DNA from: Centrapalus pauciflorus
Lineage: Eukaryota; Streptophyta; Magnoliopsida; Asterales; Asteraceae
Reading direction: 5' to 3'
DNA: 64,000 bases
Assembly (NCBI GenBank): GCA_020465985.1
Contig: JAANYP010001162.1
Coordinates: forward strand, 20,870 to 84,869
Part shown: in pieces, positions 22,871-34,476 of the stretch
Layout: each line of letters begins with the position of its first letter
How positions within the stretch are numbered: position 1 is the stretch's first letter
Notes under the pieces: model-generated
The model's database searches: none
Told to the model about the DNA's origin: nothing
The model's input: the letters and a program-made list of their open reading frames with translations, nothing else
Translations under genes and position numbers: made by a program

Positions 22871-23350
22871 ATCACAAATAATAGGAATATCTTCGAGCCG
22901 CTTCTCCTACGGCTCCTTCTCTGTCATGTGGACTAGGATTACCTGACAACACTTTAGGGTCCTAATACTGGAGATGATGCTTACTTTGGTATTTCTTGCT
23001 TCGTCTTGGACAGTAAGGACCTTCTTATTGGCTAAGGGTATGTGAACGTTCTTCTTGTCGCACACTATTTCCCCACGGTTTTTCGATAGTCAATCCATGC
23101 TTATGACCACATCAAAACTCCCCAGTTTGACGGGCATCAAGTCTAATTCAAAAGAGTCAACCTACTAATTCTAATGATCATCCTCGTATTATATTATTTG
23201 TTTTAAGCGTCTTACTGTCATCAACCTCAATAGCATAAGTGACACTTAATGGTGTAAGAATGACATTTATCTACTTACTAAACTTAGTGGATATAAAGCT
23301 CCTATCGACACTGGTATCATATAGTATAAATGCATAATTGGTATCTAATG
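22871..23350 (-). pseudogene. Element C protease region, degenerate
   Basis: On the minus strand a DTSVDRSFI motif stands where gypsy proteases have DTGA(T/S)HSFI. It is followed by scattered stops and then conserved linker sequence (VCDKKNVHIPL, FPEHLPGLPPSRQAEFQIDL) leading into RT. Confidence 0.6.
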
Positions 23351-23399
23351 GGGTAAGAGGATAAGTCTATGGGTTTGAAATTTCTTACGCAGATAGTCA

Positions 23400-24277
23400 T
23401 ATTACATATCCTCATGCACAGAGTCATAGTTTACACTTAATTTCTCCATTAAAAGTGCTTAATACCTAATCTTTATACATGATATGGTTGGGAATTTTTA
23501 GAAAAATTTTCAAGCCTTACATACCTAAAGATACATTAGATAGTAAATCCTAGGGAAATACAATAAGATGGTAGAGGGCACAAGTATGAGATGCTTCCGG
23601 CGTTTCATCGTACTTCAGAGTGTTAAGTCGTTGGGTTATTTCTGCATTGCGGGCTTCACGCTCTGCTAGGCGCTGTCACACTTCGTCGATTCCGTCTTGT
23701 TGAATCGCCTAGGTATTCTCGTTGGCCCAATGTATGTTGGTGTTTTGCATTGCCTCCTGCTTAATCCTTGTAGAGATATCACCGACCTCCTTGTGGATTT
23801 ATCAAAATTGGAGGTCGTGTCTTGCGGCCCTCGCCACCAACAGAGGAACCGTTTGTTGCCTAAGTTCCTGGGTAAGTGTCGGCACTTGAGAAGAAGATGG
23901 TGTTCCGAATTCAAACTGGCTTGGGATCCCATCCTCGTTTCTCTACTCTTGGAGAGTGTGAGGCATCCACCCCCACTGTCTTACGTTCGCCCGCCGCTGC
24001 TACGGCGGGCTTGGCTGATGGGCTGGTACCGGGATAAACTCCCGTTGTGCCAGTCACACCCTTTTCCTCGGGGTGAACTTCCTCAATGGTCCATTGGGAT
24101 GGCTTCTGAATAGGGTGTAGGATGGAACACGTGGTGGTGATGGTGAAGAAATTTGTGCTGCAGGGTTACAGTTGCCCTCCTCGTGTTTTGACGGGTCCTC
24201 TTCTCGTCATTGATTGGTTCTGGGTGGGTCTCCAAACCAAAGTACATCTCAGTGTCACCTTGGCTTCCTTGTTCCAT
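23400..24277 (-). pseudogene. Element C gag remnant
   Basis: An open start (24277-24083, MEQGSQGDTEM...) with a His-rich tract is followed by a second piece in another frame (23932-23666). No zinc knuckle is visible. The space between the primer site and the protease is about 1 kb, less than a usual chromovirus gag, so part of gag appears deleted. Confidence 0.4.
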
Positions 24278-24437
24278 GGTTGAGTATTCATCCTCGGAGT
24301 CAAAGACGACAACAACCGTATTGTTTCACATGTTTCTGTTATTAGGGTCCATACATATGTTCACAGTTCTTGAAGAAAGTTTAGTTTTTGTAACGGTTAT
24401 AGTCTAGGTACTAATGCAACCTACTTCACTATAAGTA

Positions 24438-24450
24438 TGGCTCTGATACC
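24438..24450 (-). other. Primer-binding site of element C
   Basis: TGGCTCTGATACC on the plus strand, i.e. GGTATCAGAGCCA on the minus strand, lies four bases from the 5' LTR end. It is an initiator-Met-type site. Confidence 0.75.
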
Positions 24451-25318
24451 TATCTGCCACACCCCGTTACCCCGATTGGCAACTAGGCGTGACGTCGCGG
24501 AAGCATAGTCATAATCAAGTGAACGACCACTAAATGAACGTTTTTTAAAATACATTAATAATCTTCAAAATAAGATATTGTTTTTACATAATCTAACTAA
24601 ACGTAAAGTAGTTCGCATTGCGGAGATTTAAATACATGATAAAAAGGTGAATTAATCATGCCAATAAATCTCCGGGAGTTTGAAAAACTTGATGCGACTT
24701 CAAAATATGCGGAAGCCTTGTTACGTTTCCGATGCATGATACTCGTCTTAATTTCCTGAAAATACACGCTAAAATACGTCAACAAAATTGTTGGTGAGCT
24801 CATAGGTTTAAACGTAAATATGACTTGTATGGACATCAATAGTTGAGTTTGAATTTATAAAACATAAATTTCATGTTATGTATTACATAAAACCATCATG
24901 CAACCGACACTTAATTATGAGTTTGCCCTGTGCAGTATTCCCCAATGTAATACCGTAATGTTAAATATATATGCACCCCTTATCAGTTGGAGTGACCAAC
25001 CTAGGTGGGGGACATTAATCCCGATAGATCTATTCATAATATATTCACGCTTACATAAAATGTAACTAACGGTTCATGATCTGAGAGCTGATGGAACCAC
25101 ATGTGTAATACATAATAGAAATGAATTTGTTTCTGTGTCCGTATGAAAACGTAGCATGTATTTCTACCCCAAAACATAACAGTGTGAAAATAGGGTCTAT
25201 GAAGACTCACCGTAAATTGATGGCAAAACGAGCGTAAAATGTAGATTTTGTCGATGACTTGAGATGAGACTTGAGGTGTTTAACCGAGTCCTAGATGATA
25301 TGAGGGATTTAATAACTC

Positions 25319-25319
<1 letters not shown>

Positions 25320-25370
<51 letters not shown>
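25320..25370. repeat. (TA)n tract, left of the inverted segment
   Basis: About 25 AT units. The left LTR of C has only ATATAT here. Confidence 0.95.
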
Positions 25371-25563
<193 letters not shown>

Positions 25564-26002
25564 CTCCAGCTTTTTAAAGTTTTTTGGCCTACTTAGAGGC
25601 TGTTTTTGACCAAGCTCCAAAACGATTTGGGCTTTGGTTTTCATAGTCATAAAACTACTACATAAAAAGAATTTTTCAAGTTAAGAACGGCCATTTTTTG
25701 AGGTGTTTAGGTTAGGGAAAAGGCTCGTAAAATACTCTATCCTGGCCATTTTTAAGCTGTTAAACTTCTGGGTTCTCAAATAATATTTGGGGGTTCAAAA
25801 CTCCATATTAAATTATGAAAACGTCCAGTTATTTAGTTAAGACAAATATCTAACTTTTAAAATAAGGATCAACTCATTTCGTTATGGTATAAATTAGTTA
25901 TAATTTTTCAATGTCAATGTGATATTTCTGCCGAAAATCCGGATTTCATAAACTTGAACAACTTGTGATTTTTGTTGTTTATTCAAAAATCACATGTATA
26001 TA

Positions 26003-26346
26003 TGTTAGATTTATTATTTCGATCCTAGGAGTTGTTTTGTAATATTTATTATCTTTGTATCTTGTCTTGTATTTAATTTCCATGTAATTTATGTTTATGT
26101 AAAAGCTTAGGGGCCATTTATGTCAATGCTTCAAAGTTAATTAAATGAAGCTATAATAGCTCCTAGGGTTTGCTTTTGTATATACGGTTGACATTTGAAC
26201 AAATACTACAGCCGCCATTTTGTCATTTACTCTCAACATTCATATTGTCTTTTCTTTATCATTTCACATTTATTGAGCTTGATTCTTCATGTGTTTAATA
26301 AGAAAATCTTCAAGGTGCTGAAACAATACGGGAATACATTGTAACA
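26003..26346 (+). repeat. Element D 5' LTR
   Basis: TGTTAGATTT...TTGTAACA with TGTTA/TAACA ends, followed three bases later by TGGTATCAGAGC. The preceding five bases are ATATA. No partner LTR is available for dating. Confidence 0.85.
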
Positions 26347-26348
26347 AT

Positions 26349-26360
26349 TGGTATCAGAGC
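26349..26360 (+). other. Primer-binding site of element D
   Basis: TGGTATCAGAGC, complementary to initiator Met tRNA, sits just after the LTR. Confidence 0.9.
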
Positions 26361-26769
26361 TCAGAGGGGTGGATTTAAACTGATTCATACGGATTCTGCT
26401 GGGTTTTCTTGAGTGTTCTTCGTGTTCTTCCATTCTACCCGGTTAGATCTTCATTTTCCTTTGTTTTTCCGTGTTTCTTGTGTTATAATGGTCATATAAA
26501 CACCACATTATTTTTCTCTACTGATTTTAAGCTCATTTAGTTCCATATCTTTGTTAAAATCATCAAGAATCGGCCATTTTCAAGTTTGAAAATATGGGTT
26601 TTTTAAGTGGGTTTTTAACGTGTTCATGCTGTTTTTAAGTGTTTTTTAGGTTATTTTAAATCACCAAAAGTGTTTAAAATAGTTTATAAATCATTTAGAA
26701 CTGTTTTTAGGCTTTAAAAATGATAAAAATCAAATTCTGCTCAGTTCTGCCTTAGAAATCGTAAAAAAC
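26361..26769 (+). other. Element D leader, first part
   Basis: Non-coding, T-rich leader between the primer site and the repeat array. No open frame or strong motif seen. Confidence 0.6.
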
Positions 26770-27330
26770 CTGCTGTATTTCGGATCCTTACTGTAGCATT
26801 TCGGACCATCTAGGCACCAATTTCGGACCACCCATCACCCTAATTCGGACCCTATTTCGGACCATCCTTAGGTGCATTTCGGAACCCCCATAAGCCTATT
26901 TCGGACCCCACTTCGGTCCCATCCGAACTTCGGACCATCCGAAGTTCAGATCAGGCTTTCCATTTTCACTGTCGGGACTTATACTTAAATTTTTCCAATT
27001 TCGGACCTCACCCATTTCGGTCCATCCGAATTCGGTCCTTCCACTGTTCATCCGAATTCGGTTCATCCGAATTCGGTCCCTTAGGTCCATCCGAAATTAG
27101 GTTCAACTGAATTCTGTCCCCATCCGAATCACTGTTCATCCGAAATTGAACTCCATCCGAAATCAAACCATCCGAAATCACCCAATCCGAATTCGGTTCA
27201 GTCATCCGAAATTCATTCAATCCGAATTCGGTCCAGCCATCCGAAATACTGTTCATCCGAATCCAACTCATCTGAAATTCTCAACCATCCGAATTCAGAA
27301 CTTTCTGTTTTCAATCCAGCCCATCCGTGT
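26770..27330. repeat. TTCGGACC / ATCCGAA array in element D gag leader
   Basis: Some 30 TTCGG(A/T)CC, CATCCGAA and GAATTCGG words in 560 bp. They include a perfect inverted repeat at 26925-26947 with 10-base arms (GAACTTCGGA / TCCGAAGTTC). It ends about 50 bp before the gag ATG. Confidence 0.88.
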
Positions 27331-27382
27331 CCAGTTTCCACCTCTAAGATCTTCATATTCTTAATCAGCACCCATCATCATA

Positions 27383-28978
27383 ATGTCTCGCGAAGCTCTT
27401 GTACTCGGATCTGAGAACAGACCACCAGTTCTCTATCCCGATGAGTACGAACAATGGAAATCCAGGTTCCTTAAGTTCGTTGGAATGCAACCGCACGGGA
27501 ACTTGATGCTTCAATCTATATCCGAAGGACCCGTAATCTACTATCGAGAGATAGCCGCCAGACCTGAGGCTGACCCCCCTGTCCAAGCCTCTAAAGTTGA
27601 AAGAGAACCGGCAAATGACGCCGAGAGAGACCGACAGCACGCTGACAAGAGGGCAGAATATCTGATTTATCAAGCCCTCCCCACTGATATTCTGGTCGGT
27701 GTAGACAGTAAAATGTCTGCAAAAGAAATGTGGGACGAGCTGGAAGTCCAAATGCTGGGGGCAGATCTCAATGATCGTGCCAAAATAGAGGAGGTAAAGG
27801 CAAAGTTTACGGAATTCCGCGCCAAAGACGGGGAATCTCTGCAAGCCACATTCACCAGGTTCTGTGCAGTCCTTAACGAGTTGAACAAACTGCACATCAA
27901 GAAGGATAGGGATGATATAAACATCCAATTCTTTGCCGCCTTAGCCCCCGAGTGGCAGCTTGCATGTCGGGCCACGAAAAGAGTCCTGAACATTCCTGAG
28001 GTATCAATTAATGTCGTCTTTAAGGAGCTCAAGAAATATCAAGGGGATGTGGATCAACAGAAGCTGATGGAAAATCAATTGGCCTCTCTACTGCTATCAG
28101 CCAACACAGGGTTGAAACCGAATGATTCTCTAGCCTTGATCACTAGCACGCAGATTCCGACACCATCCTTTGCTCCTGGTTCTTCGTCGTCTCAGTACAG
28201 GTATGCTTCTCCTCCGCGTGAGGCCTATGATGAGGAGGAAGCTTCGATTCAGGAACAGATAGCGTTGTGGACCAACCGTCTCCAACAGCGACGGTTCTCC
28301 CACAAGACTAACAACCAACTCCGTTATGACACCGGTCCACGGAGGTACTCAGATGATAGAAGAGATGACCGACGCGATGACTTTCGAAGGGATGAATACC
28401 GAAGGGATGATAGGGATGATAGCAGGTATGACGATAGACGTGACTATGGAGATGATCGCCGTTATGAAAGGCGGGATGATAGGCGTGATGATCGCAGGGA
28501 TGACAGGCGGGACGATCGAAGGGATGATCGTCGGGATGACCGCAGGGAAGAGAGACGAGAGCCCGAAAGAAGGGACAGGAGGCGTGATGACAGCCGAGAG
28601 CATCGCCGGGCAGATAAGAGGCCGGCGGAAAGAAGAGAGGACAGGCCAACAGCAGATGAGCCAAAGGCCGCAGATGAACGTCTCTGCTACAAATGTGGCA
28701 AACCGGGCCACTTTGCTAGGGAATGCAAGAACAATTTCGACAGAGACGTTGCATACTACGAGAGAATGCTCGAGGCAGCCAAGAAGAGAACAGATGCATT
28801 AGCCCTCGTCGCCCAGGAAGACTACTGGGATACTGAAGATTCTGAAGACGAGGATGACAAGGGCAAGAATTGCTACATGGTTGATCGTATGGGGTTGGAG
28901 ACATGTGCTGATTTCACTGCTGATAATTCAGATCATGCTGCTGAGGGGGAGACACTGAAAATCCACCAGCATGTCTGA
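27383..28978 (+). CDS. Element D gag (capsid and zinc knuckle), 531 aa
   Basis: Starts MSREALVLGSENRPPVLYPDEY, matching the start of E's gag (MSKDALAMGSETKPPIL), which supports this ATG. The first 220 residues form the copia-type capsid-like domain (YxxWKSRFLKF, LPTDI, MWDEL motifs). Residues about 320-395 are a run of RRDD/DDRRDD repeats, strongly mixed-charge. A CCHC knuckle CYKCGKPGHFAREC follows at about 435-449, then an acidic stretch. The frame closes at a TGA that overlaps the next ATG (TGATG). In E the zinc knuckle and the following coiled coil share one frame, so this break is probably a frameshift. Role: RNA binding and particle assembly. Confidence 0.85.
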   Translation: MSREALVLGSENRPPVLYPDEYEQWKSRFLKFVGMQPHGNLMLQSISEGPVIYYREIAARPEADPPVQASKVEREPANDAERDRQHADKRAEYLIYQALPTDILVGVDSKMSAKEMWDELEVQMLGADLNDRAKIEEVKAKFTEFRAKDGESLQATFTRFCAVLNELNKLHIKKDRDDINIQFFAALAPEWQLACRATKRVLNIPEVSINVVFKELKKYQGDVDQQKLMENQLASLLLSANTGLKPNDSLALITSTQIPTPSFAPGSSSSQYRYASPPREAYDEEEASIQEQIALWTNRLQQRRFSHKTNNQLRYDTGPRRYSDDRRDDRRDDFRRDEYRRDDRDDSRYDDRRDYGDDRRYERRDDRRDDRRDDRRDDRRDDRRDDRREERREPERRDRRRDDSREHRRADKRPAERREDRPTADEPKAADERLCYKCGKPGHFARECKNNFDRDVAYYERMLEAAKKRTDALALVAQEDYWDTEDSEDEDDKGKNCYMVDRMGLETCADFTADNSDHAAEGETLKIHQHV

Positions 28979-30867
28979 TGACTACAACCAACGATCCCGA
29001 ATGCTCCACATCCGGTTCTGAGTCCAATGAGGTATATTCCTGTTACATTCCTGCACATGTAAATAAATTATTTGTAGATAATGAATGTACACTGCACACA
29101 CAAATACTTGATCTACAAGCTAGATTAAATGCTGAAACTGCAAGGTGTGTACAGGCTGAACATCAAGCTCATACTCTGAAAGAATCATCTGAATTATATC
29201 ATTCAAAGTGGTTAACTAATCATAATGTTATAAAACAGATGTTGATAGAAAAAGTAGATGTTCAGGATAGGAATATATACCTTGAATCTTGCATGGAAAC
29301 GCTTTCAAAAGATAAACTCTCTTTAAAAGAAGAAATTTCTGTTCTTACAAAACAATTAGATGTGGTAAATATGGAAAATGTAGACAGTTTAGAAAAATAC
29401 AAAATGATTGAAGAAGAAAGGATAAGTTTATACTTAAGAATAAAGACCCTTGACGATGCATTTTTGAAAAGGGGTCAAACAGAACAAACTATCCATTTAA
29501 ATCAGCCCAAAGAAACTAGGTTTTACCATTCTAAACAAGGAATTGGTTTTAAAAATCCTAAATATTTGGAAAAAGCTCAAAATGTTTTACCTGTATTTTA
29601 TGACATGAACTATATGGGAGCCGGTCTTAAATCTTTCTTTTTTGAGTCATCAAAAGAAGTTTTAAACCAAGAAAATGAGAAACGTGTTGCTCGTAAAGAT
29701 AAAGAAATTTCTTTTCAATATGAAGAACTTAACGAGAGTTATTCTTCTAGAGTACCGACTTTAGAGGAAGATCTCTTGTCAACTTATTCAGAAGCTGAAT
29801 TGAAAACTGAAACCGTAAAATCAACTCCTCAACTTTATATTCCTGCAAAAGTTCTTCAACAACAAATCATTGTTTTAGAAACGGAATTGAAGTCGTCTCA
29901 AGAGAAAGCACTTGATCTTCAAGATGCTCTTCTCAAGAGAGAAGAAGAATTGGTAAATCAATCTTTTCAACAATCTGTGGAAGTTACTGTCTACAGAGAA
30001 AATTTTGAAATAGTTTCACAAAAATTGAAAGATCTTTCAAAAGAACGAACACTTTCTCATTCCATAAAAATTCCATGTGTGTCATCAGATAAAGGTAAGG
30101 CTAAAGCTGAATCTTCTTCTATCATTGTCAAAGGTGAGTGCTCAAAAGTTTTCAAAAATGAGGTTCCTAAAAAGACTCAGATTAAATCCAAGTCTTTTAA
30201 GAAACCCACTCACCACCAAAAAGAAAAGTCTGTCAAGTCTAAATCTTCCATGCTTACTGACTCTAATCGTTTTGTTCCTACAGATCATATAAGGAGAGTC
30301 CCAAAAACCACCATGCAGGATTTTACAAGTTTTTTTGTGAAGAAGGCTTTAATGCCAAATGAATTTGTTACTAGAGATAGGATGTCTGTAATCTCTAAAG
30401 ACAATTTATGTAACAATGTGTGTGACAATGTCTGTAATGTTGTACCGAATTCTGCTGTTTCGTTAAAGTACTCTTTCAGTGATTTGTTTAATCTATGTCC
30501 AACTAAATATAGACGACAGGTTCCTGAAATGAATGCTTTCGTGCCTTATCCTGTTAAACGTATTCGGAAAAAGAAAACAAAAAATAGTGCATCATCGGCC
30601 ACAAACAAAGTTGAGAATTGTCTGTTGCCAAGGCCCAAAACCAAAGCAACGGTCAAAAAGGTCTCAAAAAGACAAAAACCGAAGGCAATTTCAGCGCCTA
30701 AGGTTCCAAAACCCAATAAATCCAATCTTCAATGGATTCCAAAGGGTTGTGCATTCGGACCACACACAAATGCTAATTGGGATTCTAAATCTGTACACGT
30801 GCCATATAAAGCTGGAAATCCTAACAAAAAGGGACCCATATTGAGGTGGGTACCCAAGGTTGTGTGA
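28978..30867 (+). CDS. Element D gag-derived coiled-coil ORF (629 aa), likely former part of gag-pol
   Basis: Begins inside the stop of the upstream gag (TGATG). It has a Cys-bearing start and long coiled-coil helices (about residues 35-160 and 280-360). Between them lies the family signature KRGQTEQTIHLNQPKETRFYHS, shared with E, and the tail is Lys-rich and basic with repeated W(I/V)PK motifs. It ends RWVPKVV. The last codons may not be used if the proposed intron (30859-31137) is spliced, which would join WVPK directly to the protease in frame. Retroelement role unknown, probably a scaffold or RNA-binding extension of Gag. Confidence 0.7.
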   Translation: MTTTNDPECSTSGSESNEVYSCYIPAHVNKLFVDNECTLHTQILDLQARLNAETARCVQAEHQAHTLKESSELYHSKWLTNHNVIKQMLIEKVDVQDRNIYLESCMETLSKDKLSLKEEISVLTKQLDVVNMENVDSLEKYKMIEEERISLYLRIKTLDDAFLKRGQTEQTIHLNQPKETRFYHSKQGIGFKNPKYLEKAQNVLPVFYDMNYMGAGLKSFFFESSKEVLNQENEKRVARKDKEISFQYEELNESYSSRVPTLEEDLLSTYSEAELKTETVKSTPQLYIPAKVLQQQIIVLETELKSSQEKALDLQDALLKREEELVNQSFQQSVEVTVYRENFEIVSQKLKDLSKERTLSHSIKIPCVSSDKGKAKAESSSIIVKGECSKVFKNEVPKKTQIKSKSFKKPTHHQKEKSVKSKSSMLTDSNRFVPTDHIRRVPKTTMQDFTSFFVKKALMPNEFVTRDRMSVISKDNLCNNVCDNVCNVVPNSAVSLKYSFSDLFNLCPTKYRRQVPEMNAFVPYPVKRIRKKKTKNSASSATNKVENCLLPRPKTKATVKKVSKRQKPKAISAPKVPKPNKSNLQWIPKGCAFGPHTNANWDSKSVHVPYKAGNPNKKGPILRWVPKVV

Positions 30868-31137
30868 TCTTAATGCAGATGGTTCTTGGTTACTTCTGAT
30901 CAAGACCTGTGCTTCAAAGAAATGGCTTCTAGTTACCTTAGACTAGGACCCGTTTTTTTGCTTGTCGGTTGTGCTTAAACCGACACGTTTGGCTTCTTTG
31001 CACAAAGCCCAGGACCCGGTCTTAACTCATCATGTTTTCTGAACATCTCGGTTCAGAACACGGTTTGATTGTGAATTAAAAATGGATGTGTTTGAATGCA
31101 TATAGTTTTTCATTATATGAATTTATGTGTTTTTCAG
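30859..31137 (+). other. Possible gag-pol intron of element D
   Basis: Donor AAG|GTTGTG and acceptor TTTATGTGTTTTTCAG|GCTAAG, with a CTTAACT branch-like site. Removing these 279 bases joins the codon for Lys of WVPK to Ala-Lys-Ser of the protease start in phase 0. Without splicing there are several stops between gag and pol. Confidence 0.4.
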
Positions 31138-34120
31138 GCTAAGTCCATTTGGTATATGGATTCGGGTTGCTCCAAGCACATGACTGGAAGAAGAGAATTG
31201 CTGTCCAACGTTGTTGAACAGTACTGCGGAACTGTGAAATTCGGGATCAACCATCAGGCTCACATAAAAGGATACGGGGACTTAGTTCTAAATAATCTGG
31301 TAATCAAGGACGTTGACTATGTTGAGGGGTTATCACATAATCTTTTTAGCATAGGACAACTCTATGACAAAGGACTAGAGGTAACGTTTAGGGCTAAGAA
31401 CTGCAGTGTTAAGAGCATAGATGGAAAATAAATCCTAACAGGTTCCCGAAACTCTAACCTTTACACCATTGACGTAGCTAAGCTAATAGTGAAGGATAAC
31501 ATTTGCCTACTATCAAAAGCCTCTTCAAAAGACTCTTGGTTGTGGCATCGAAGATTATCCCATTTGAATTTTGATAATATCAACAAGCTGGCCGCGAAAC
31601 AATTGGTCAAAGGACTTCCTGAATTGCGCTACGAAAAGGACCATCTGTGTGGAGCTTGTGAGAAAGGAAAAATGAAACGATCATCTCACAAACCAAAGCC
31701 CGAACCATCAACAAAAAGAGTATTGGAGTTACTTCATATGGATTTATGCGGACCAATGAGAACTCAAAGCATAAATGGAAAACGATATGTGTTGGTTATC
31801 GTTGATGATTATTCTCGATATACCTGGGTCAGGTTCTTGCGTTCCAAGGACGAGACAGCTCAAGAAATCATTGATTTTATCAAGAGTGTCGAGACCCAAC
31901 AGCAGCTTTCAGTGCAATCAATCAGATCAGATAACGGCACGGAGTTCAAGAACTCAGTAGTTGAGGGCTTCCTTCGATCCAAAGGTGTTCAGCATCAATA
32001 CTCTGCTGCTCGAACACCTCAACAAAATGGGGTCATGGAAAGGCGTAACCGTACGCTAGGGGAAGCCGCTCGTACAATGCTCACATACTCAAAGCTACCT
32101 CCGTTCTTGTGGGCCGAAGTCGTATCAACAGCATGCTATACACAAAATCGCTCCATCATCCATAAGCGCTTTAACAAAACTCCTTACCAACTCTGTTTGA
32201 ATAAAGTACCATTTATCAAGTACTTACGTGTATTTGGTTGCAGGTGCTATGTGCTGAATGACAAAGACAACCTCGGGAAATTTAACGAAAAGGCGGATGA
32301 AGCGATCTTCATTGGATACTCATCCAACTCGAAGGCATATCGCGCATTCAATACCCGAACCAGAACAGTCAATGAAAGTGTGCACGTCACATTTGATGAG
32401 TTGGCTGAACTGGCACCCGATGTTGATCAATCAGGACCACGCATTACTCAAATGCCTGGAGACTCTTCCAATAACCCCATTTCTTTTTCTTCTTCTGATT
32501 TGGTTAATTTATTTGATCCTTTTTATGTTGAATTTTTCGGTCCTAACGCTAGTGTGTCTAATGTTGTCAATAATGTAGGTGATCCTTCCAATTCAACTGC
32601 GCCGCAAAGTTTCTCCGCTCCATCTTCTTCAACGTACCCTCATCCATCCACATCATCCACCGACACATCCGCAGTTGAATCTACTCCTATAATACCCTCA
32701 CATATAATACCAACAATTCTTCCTTCACCTGAACACTCGGGAATCGAACCTGAACCAGTGGTACCTTCATTTGAAACCATTGACCATGAATCCTCATCCA
32801 TCCCCACATTAACCACAGAGGTTCCATCCCGAGCACCCCTTCCACACGAGATCAAATGGACCCGAAGTCACCCAACAGATCAAATCATTGGTGATGTATC
32901 AACAGGAGTCCAAATTCGTAGGGCATCTGCTAATGAATGTCTCTTCGCATCATTCTTGAGTATGATAGAGCCCGCTCGTGTGGATGAAGCCCTGACAGAT
33001 CCAGATTGGATAGTTGCAATGCAAGAGGAACTTAACCAGTTTGAACAGCTAAGAGTATGACGGTTAGTTCCCAAGCCAAAAGACCGTACAGTCATCGGAA
33101 CAAAGTGGATCTTTAAGAACAAACAAGATGAGAACGGCATTGTGATAAGGAATAAAGCAATACTTGTTGCCAAAGGATACCGACAACAAGTTGGGATAGA
33201 TTATGACGAGACCTTCGCTCCAGTTGCACGGATCGAAGCAATCAGAATCTTCTTGGCGTACGCGGCACACAAAGATTTCAAAGTATACCAAATGGACGTC
33301 AAGACTGCCTTCCTAAACGGTGAACTTAACGAGGAGGTGTATGTTGAACAACCACAAGGCTTTGTTGATGCACATAAACCCGACCATGTTTATGTACTAG
33401 ATAAAGCCCTCTATGGTTTAAAACAAGCACCTCGAGCATGGTATGATAGTCTTTCAAACTTCCTTATTTCTGCCGGTTTCTATAAAGGTGTGGTGGACAC
33501 AACTCTGTTCACAAAAAGGGAAGGCCCACATATAATGCTAGTACAAATTTATGTCGACGATATTATATTTGGATCTACTGACAGTAATTTTTGTAAGGAT
33601 TTTTCAGCCCTAATGGAGTCCAGGTTTGAGATGAGTATGATGGGGGAAATGAACTTTTTCCTCGGATTACAATTCAAACAACTTGAGGATGGGATTTTTG
33701 TGAACCAGTCGAAATATACTCTTGAGATTCTCAAGAAGTATAAGTTAGACTCTTGCACGAGTATCGCAACTCCCATGGCCTCCAACTGTAAGTTAGACAC
33801 CGATCCTTCTAGGAAAAGTGTCGATAATACAACTTACAGAGGGATGATAGGATCCTTACTATACTTGACTGCCAGTAGGCCGGATATAGTGTTTTCAACA
33901 TGTCTTTGTGCTAGATTTCAGGCCGACCCAAAAGAATCACACCTAACTGCGGTAAAACGCATTTTTCGTTATCTTAAGGGTATACCCGAACTTGGTCTAT
34001 GGTATCCAAAGGGAACCGATTTCGATCTTACCGCGTTTTCAGATGCTGATTTTGCAGGTTGTAGAGTGGACAGAAAAAGCACGTCGAGAGGAATCCATAT
34101 TTTAGGAGATAGACCGGTGT
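31138..34120 (+). pseudogene. Element D pol (protease, integrase, RT, partial RNase H)
   Basis: One frame throughout with two stops: TAA at 31429 (after SIDGK) and TGA at 33058, probably from a Trp codon. Domains: protease WYMDSGCSKHMTG; pre-integrase LWHRRLSHLNF and CGACEKGK; integrase VIVDDYSRYTW, RSDNGTEF, PQQNGVMERRNRTL; RT VIGTKWIFK, VYVEQPQGF, LYGLKQAPRAWYD, YVDDIIFG; RNase H FSDADFAGCRVDRKSTS. All three integrase acidic residues and the RT YVDD are intact. RNase H is cut off at the junction with element E after ILGDRPV. Of the broken elements this pol is one of the best preserved. Confidence 0.88.
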
Positions 34121-34443
34121 TTGAACAAAAGTCGTACACTCGGGCAGATGTGTACTAATTTCAATATCCATCAAGTCCAAATGACTTTCGGATAGACTTT
34201 GTGGTTCATCCCGAAGTTCAAATGAAACAGTCTCCTGTTGAGAGGAGACTGAGTGGATAGTTGGGTGTGCACTTGTCAGTGGGATACTGACCTCTTCAAT
34301 GCTAACTCTCGTAGGGGAACTAACAGCAGATGTGGGTAAATCTCGGCTTTCTAGGCTAAGTGCATCCCTCACACTCTCCTGTGCAATACTCACTATATCC
34401 ATCAAAGCAATCCTTCCCTCATTATGATCACCACCATCATCAC

Positions 34444-34476
<33 letters not shown>

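Larger units (their letters stand above)
26003..34120 (+). mobile_element. Element D: Ty1/copia (Sirevirus-type) element, 3' truncated
   Basis: It has a 344-bp 5' LTR, primer site, repeat-rich leader, gag, a possible intron, and pol through RNase H up to the DRKSTS motif, all on the plus strand. It is inserted into the 5' LTR of C. It ends abruptly at about 34115-34125, where the sequence becomes the additional ORF of element E on the opposite strand. There is no 3' LTR and no return to C. Gag and pol are related to E (same KRGQT(E/D)QT and GIG(F/W) signature in the coiled-coil part). Confidence 0.88.

Noticed and set aside
23697..24113. Plus-strand 138-codon frame in gypsy element C
   Set aside because: Antisense to the decayed gag region; no recognisable family.
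28308..28711. Long open frames antisense to the RRDD part of element D gag
   Set aside because: They mirror the repeated codons of gag; no independent motif or start context.
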